From: Astropecten irregularis | Lineage: Eukaryota; Echinodermata; Asteroidea; Paxillosida; Astropectinidae | Reading direction: 5' to 3' | Assembly (NCBI GenBank): GCA_963971285.1 | Contig: OZ020260.1 | Span: forward strand, 4,002,798 to 4,066,797 | DNA length: 64,000 bases | Shown: positions 60,901 through 64,000 of the stretch, one piece after another | How positions within the stretch are numbered: position 1 is the first letter of the stretch | Layout of the letters: the number at the start of each line of letters is the position of its first letter | Notes under the pieces: generated by a model | The model's input: only the letters and a program-made list of their open reading frames with translations | Database searches by the model: none | Told to the model about the DNA's origin: nothing | Position numbers and translations under genes: made by a program

Positions 60901-62850
60901 TTCGCATTGTTTCTTTAATATTTTGGGAGGCATGAATATTGACAAAAGACGTGCCGTGCGCCAAGCTGCGGGTGAAATAATACAAAAACTTATATTCAAT
61001 TGTTACATCTAAAGGAAACATTCAAATGAGTGGGTTGAGGTTCGACTGAAAAACTGTTGAGTTGAAAAACGTGTATCGCAAGGCTAAACAAATCATAATG
61101 TGAAAGTGTACTCCAACTTAAATAATATTGAGTCAATATTATTTTTCTATAAACACAAATAATTCCTATTAATATCATTTCATCCCTATATATTTCATAT
61201 AATGGTGATTTGTCAGTTAATTAATAAACATACATACAGACATACATCATTATTATAATGTACACCGCAGCATAATCAATACATTCCTAACAGTGCGTGC
61301 AATGACAGACAATTATAAAACCAAAATGGCTGCCATAACTGGATAATATATCAGTCATGTTGTTTAAGTTATAGTGCGATCCGAATAAACAGATGCCGAA
61401 CCATGTAACCATACCAAGAATGGCAATAAAAACAATTACACTGTTCGGGTACAAACGGCCTGTCAAAATCAGACGGCTGTATGTTTTAATCTGACTGCAC
61501 ATATGTATGCGATGGCAGTCAGGGCACCATTCCCAGTCACAAATGTAAAAACAATCAAATAGATATAATTATACGACGGTAAAAAAAATCAGTTTCTTCA
61601 GCGACTGGCAGTTTATGTATCTGGAGGTTTTGAACTGAAGAATCAGTAATTATTCAGTAAGTCCCCCATGACTAATAAATGGATAATTTGTTCATTCAAC
61701 ACAGAAAAATAATTATGAGTTTTATGTCAATTTCTATCCAATGTATCTTAATATGTGATGAATGTGTGCCTGATTGTGTAGTAGTGAGTGTACATGTATC
61801 TTATGCTAATACACCAGGGGTCGATTTCACGAAGCCCTAGGATCGATCGTAACTCGAGTTATAAAGGATAACCCATCTTATCCTACGACTTCCACGTTGG
61901 CTGCAATGCATCGTAAGTCCTACAATTGAGAGTAAGTTACGATGAGTTTGGTGAAATTGACCCTAGGTCTCCATTTACCTCACTACTCAAATCAGAATTA
62001 AAAAAAAAGAAGGAATGGGACTTTTCATACATGTGTAGATGTTACAGAGCCCGAGTTTAATTCAAAACTGGTATGTGACAAGAATTGATACCACTAGTCT
62101 GCAATCCTGACTTCTCTGATATCACTGGTGCAGGGACAGTAAACAGGCACCATGCTTTGTGTGCAGTAAAGAGCTATGCGTACAATCAACAAAGCTATTT
62201 CAATTATGTATCCTTTCTCACGCGAAGATACAACGCAAATTGCCCGGTTGACATGGAAGCTCATTTGAACTAAAATTCCCGACTCGCATCCATGAAAATG
62301 ATCCTCAAGACCCAAAATATCAAATCAATTCGTAGTTTTTGTCACACATCTCATTTCTTGCAATTAAATTTTCAATTAATAAAAGTAAAAAAATAAAACA
62401 AACACGCTACATGACGCAGTACAGATCCAAACATTGACTCGTATTAAAAGAAGATTTCTTTTAAGATGGATGCTCGATAAGATGTACACGTGATCACGTA
62501 CCAGAAATTAATGAAGAATTTATCAGCAGGAGAAAAATTAATTAAGAAACCATATGATGGTCCCACTCCACCAACAGTTTTTTTTTTTAATTAGCCCACC
62601 TGTTCGTATTTCTCAAGCTCTGTGTGGTAGATCTGCCGGATCTGTGCTAGCTTCGCTCTGTAGTCAGAGTGTTCGATGGCATTGTCTGGTTGGCCAGGTC
62701 CACCTCCCGATGCTGCTGCTGCTGCTGCTGCAGCGGCCGATCCGCCTCCCTTCTCTGGCCCTGCCACGCCCTCTGCTATAAGCATGTTGTCTAACCGCAT
62801 GAGTTGGGGATCTGGGGGTTCTTCCTCTTGTGCTCCTCTAATACTTAGAA
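55216..62850 (-). CDS. PBX: PBX/extradenticle TALE homeobox protein, six 3' exons (5' end outside window)
   Basis: Hox cofactor of the PBC class; binds DNA with Hox and Meis/Prep proteins in the nucleus. Exons (high to low) are 62600-62850, 60628-60818, 60027-60162, 58099-58288, 57370-57491 and 55216-55380. They give about 350 residues; human PBX1 has 430 and the missing ~88 are the N-terminal PBC-A exons. Seen in order: end of PBC-A ([20 protein letters not shown]), a nine-Ala linker, PBC-B ([37 protein letters not shown]), the three-residue-extension homeodomain ([13 protein letters not shown], then [15 protein letters not shown]), and a C-terminal tail ending [13 protein letters not shown] and VVGAS. 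All junctions are in frame. The intron after the second exon listed has a GC donor. Introns carry R1, R2, R3, R4 and R6 elements. Vertebrate PBX1-4 cannot be told apart here; a single invertebrate PBX is expected. Confidence 0.96.
55955..56158. mobile_element. R4-related fold-back element in the last PBX intron
   Basis: GGGCCCAATTTCATTCTGC at left; GCAGAGCTATAAAATTGGACCC at right. A diverged subfamily of R4. Confidence 0.75.
56272..56515. mobile_element. R4 fold-back element in the last PBX intron
   Basis: GGGCCCAATTTCATAGAGCTG at left mirrors AGCTCTATGAAATTGGACCC at right; closely similar to 47045-47297. Confidence 0.84.
57370..57491 (-). CDS. PBX: PBX exon: C-terminal region
   Basis: [20 protein letters not shown], then [18 protein letters not shown]; compare [17 protein letters not shown] in human PBX1. 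Acceptor CTGAAAACAG, donor GTACAC. Confidence 0.93.
57709..58055 (+). repeat. R1 MITE-like repeat with long (GAGCCC)n array
   Basis: Ends GGGCCTTTTAGAAAAGGAGG and CCTCGAAAAGGCCC are inverted. The R1 core is followed by about 25 GAGCC(C/T) hexamers (57897-58045). It sits right against PBX coding exon 58099-58288, about 44 bp from its donor. Confidence 0.84.
58099..58288 (-). CDS. PBX: PBX exon: homeodomain recognition helix and linker
   Basis: [18 protein letters not shown], then [17 protein letters not shown] and a Ser/Pro/Thr-rich stretch to GNGSNPG. Acceptor CATCCAG, donor GTAAGG. Frames overlapping it in the (GAGCCC)n region beyond 58098 are intron. Confidence 0.96.
58616..58914. mobile_element. 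R3 fold-back element in PBX intron
   Basis: GGGCCCAATTTCATGGAATCC at left mirrors GGATTCCATGAAATTGGGCC at right. Same family as 36624-36920. Confidence 0.82.
59626..60004. mobile_element. R6 MITE copy in PBX intron
   Basis: Left TTTAAAAGGTAATATCATAC, right GTATGATACTACCTTTAA. It ends 22 bp from the donor of the homeodomain exon at 60027. Confidence 0.8.
60027..60162 (-). CDS. PBX: PBX exon: homeodomain helices 1-2
   Basis: [18 protein letters not shown], then [19 protein letters not shown] with the TALE Pro-Tyr-Pro loop, ending CAITVAQ. Acceptor GATTTGCAG, donor GTAAGA. Confidence 0.96.
60628..60818 (-). CDS. PBX: PBX exon: PBC-B, GC splice donor
   Basis: [19 protein letters not shown], then [17 protein letters not shown] and [14 protein letters not shown]. 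It ends GCCAG|GCAAGTA: only this GC donor keeps the frame into the homeodomain. Confidence 0.93.
61811..61968. mobile_element. R2 fold-back element in PBX intron
   Basis: GGGGTCGATTTCACGAAGCCC at left; GATGAGTTTGGTGAAATTGACC at right; contains CGATCGATCGTAACTCGAG. Confidence 0.82.
62600..62850 (-). CDS. PBX: PBX exon: end of PBC-A, poly-Ala linker, start of PBC-B
   Basis: [20 protein letters not shown], then [13 protein letters not shown] with nine alanines, then [19 protein letters not shown]. Acceptor TACTTACAG, donor GTGGGC. First base of its first codon comes from an exon outside the window. Confidence 0.95.
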
Positions 62851-62935
62851 CTGTAAGTACGAGACAAAAAACAAAGACAAGCGACATGAGTACAAAAATA
62901 AGCACAAAACATGGGACGTGACAATCGTGTAGAAC

Positions 62936-63170
62936 AGGGGCCTTTCTGAAAGCTTGGCTCAGGCTCCGGCTCCATTTTGTGAATCCATTCTAAAAAAAGG
63001 GTATCAAAATAAAGACTTTAAGCTGTGGTTCGGAAGTAGATTCTCTGGTTTGAAAAAGGAAACAGAGCTTCAGCTTCAATGAAATATCGCAACCTATATT
63101 TTCAGCAAATGGATGACAGATATGAAGCCAGAGCCTGAGCCGGAGTTGAGCTTTGAGAAAGGCCTCTAAT
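62936..63170 (+). repeat. R1 MITE-like repeat in PBX intron
   Basis: Ends GGGGCCTTTCTGAAAGCTTGG and GAGCTTTGAGAAAGGCCTC pair. The core words are intact; only three or four GAGCC units. Confidence 0.8.
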
Positions 63171-64000
63171 AGCCGTAATGGTGTTTGGATGTGGCTAGCC
63201 AATCTCAGTGGCTTTGAGTATCTAACCATGTGGTTGACAAGTCATAGCCAATGGCTTATAAATAACCATATAATAACAATGCAAACACCACAGCCAAAAA
63301 TCATTGTGCATTATATGTACACTCAACAAATTTCGTTTTGCATTCTTTGTGGAACAAATTTACATATTTTCTTGTTAAATTAATAAATTTGATTATCCAA
63401 TATCCATGATATTCAACTGGTTAACACTACACAACAGTGACTCCAAATAATTTCTGAAGTCAAACCTTACACTTGGAATTGGCCAAATGGCCAGAAAAAA
63501 AAATATTACACGTAATTTTTCTATGATTGATCAATTTTTGATATACAGTACATTCCGTGTATTAACGATCATGGTTTTTCTCCTCGTAACAGACAGATAA
63601 TCAGTAATTGTTATCTCATTGAACAGATGTACGGGGAATGCTGCAGTCCCGTCTGCAAATAGATCTTGGAGAGTGGAATACAAGCAAGATGTGGACATTA
63701 AAGGGGGAAAAAAGAGGCAAACACAACCTGTGTATTCAGCAATCTCCACATTTATTTAGTGTCTTCTTCCCCCGACGTATTTGCAGCCGAAAATGAGATT
63801 CAAATATGTCTACATTTTCTAAGGTGTAGCAAACACGTAATGTATGTGCTACACGCGCAGTAGCCTAGGAGAGTGCACAGAGAATGAGGGTGACTGTATA
63901 CGAGTAAAGTGGGCCTACATGTACATGGCAGTGTAGAAATACTTGTACACAAATTTTCAACCAAAGTTGGGCAAATCAAATGCATGAAACTGGATAACTT
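63171..64000. other. PBX intron sequence to the window edge
   Basis: No upstream PBX exon (PBC-A motifs such as MTITDQSLDEAQ) was found here, so the 5' exons must lie beyond 64000. AT-rich; no other feature recognised. Confidence 0.55.

Overview
This is a eukaryotic (metazoan) window. Genes are split by many GT-AG introns, the intergenic DNA is AT-rich and full of palindromic transposon relics, and the proteins read from exons are animal proteins. The gene set (a PBC-class homeobox gene, a CIZ1-type zinc-finger gene, a stathmin-domain gene and a zinc-type ALAD) and the style of dispersed fold-back elements suggest a marine invertebrate deuterostome, most likely an echinoderm. That placement is inference; nothing in the window fixes the species.

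Layout. 1-13.5 kb: no gene found. It holds tandem arrays (11-bp units at 1.35 kb, a 1.8-kb G/C-rich minisatellite at 3.1-5.0 kb, a ~179-bp satellite at 5.2-6.2 kb) and inverted-repeat elements, including a 2.9-kb fold-back element with 6-bp direct flanking repeats. 13.5-18.6 kb (minus): a complete nine-exon ALAD gene, 332 aa. 19.7-20.7 kb (minus): a single-exon Myb/SANT-like DNA-binding protein. 21-28.7 kb: repeats, including two hAT-type non-autonomous elements with perfect 8-bp target duplications. 28.75-30.4 kb (minus): a complete five-exon STMND1-like gene, 340 aa. 31.76-44.5 kb (plus): a complete nine-exon CIZ1-like gene, 2,323 aa, divergent from the STMND1-like gene across about 1.36 kb. 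44.5-48.7 kb: repeats, including a palindromic tRNA-derived element. 55.2-62.85 kb (minus): six 3' exons of a PBX/extradenticle gene; its first exons lie beyond the right edge. 48.7-55.2 kb has few repeats and may be its long 3' UTR.

How the genes relate. They look like unrelated single-copy genes: haem synthesis (ALAD), nuclear zinc-finger/matrix biology (CIZ1-like), tubulin-related stathmin domain (STMND1-like), Hox cofactor (PBX) and a transposon-like Myb/SANT protein. There is no operon. Splice frames were followed by hand across every junction in the four multi-exon genes and all are consistent. One PBX junction works only with a GC donor.

The strongest non-genic signal is the density of fold-back MITE-like families. 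At least a dozen recur inside the window, several are nested in one another, and one carries hexameric GAGCCN arrays.
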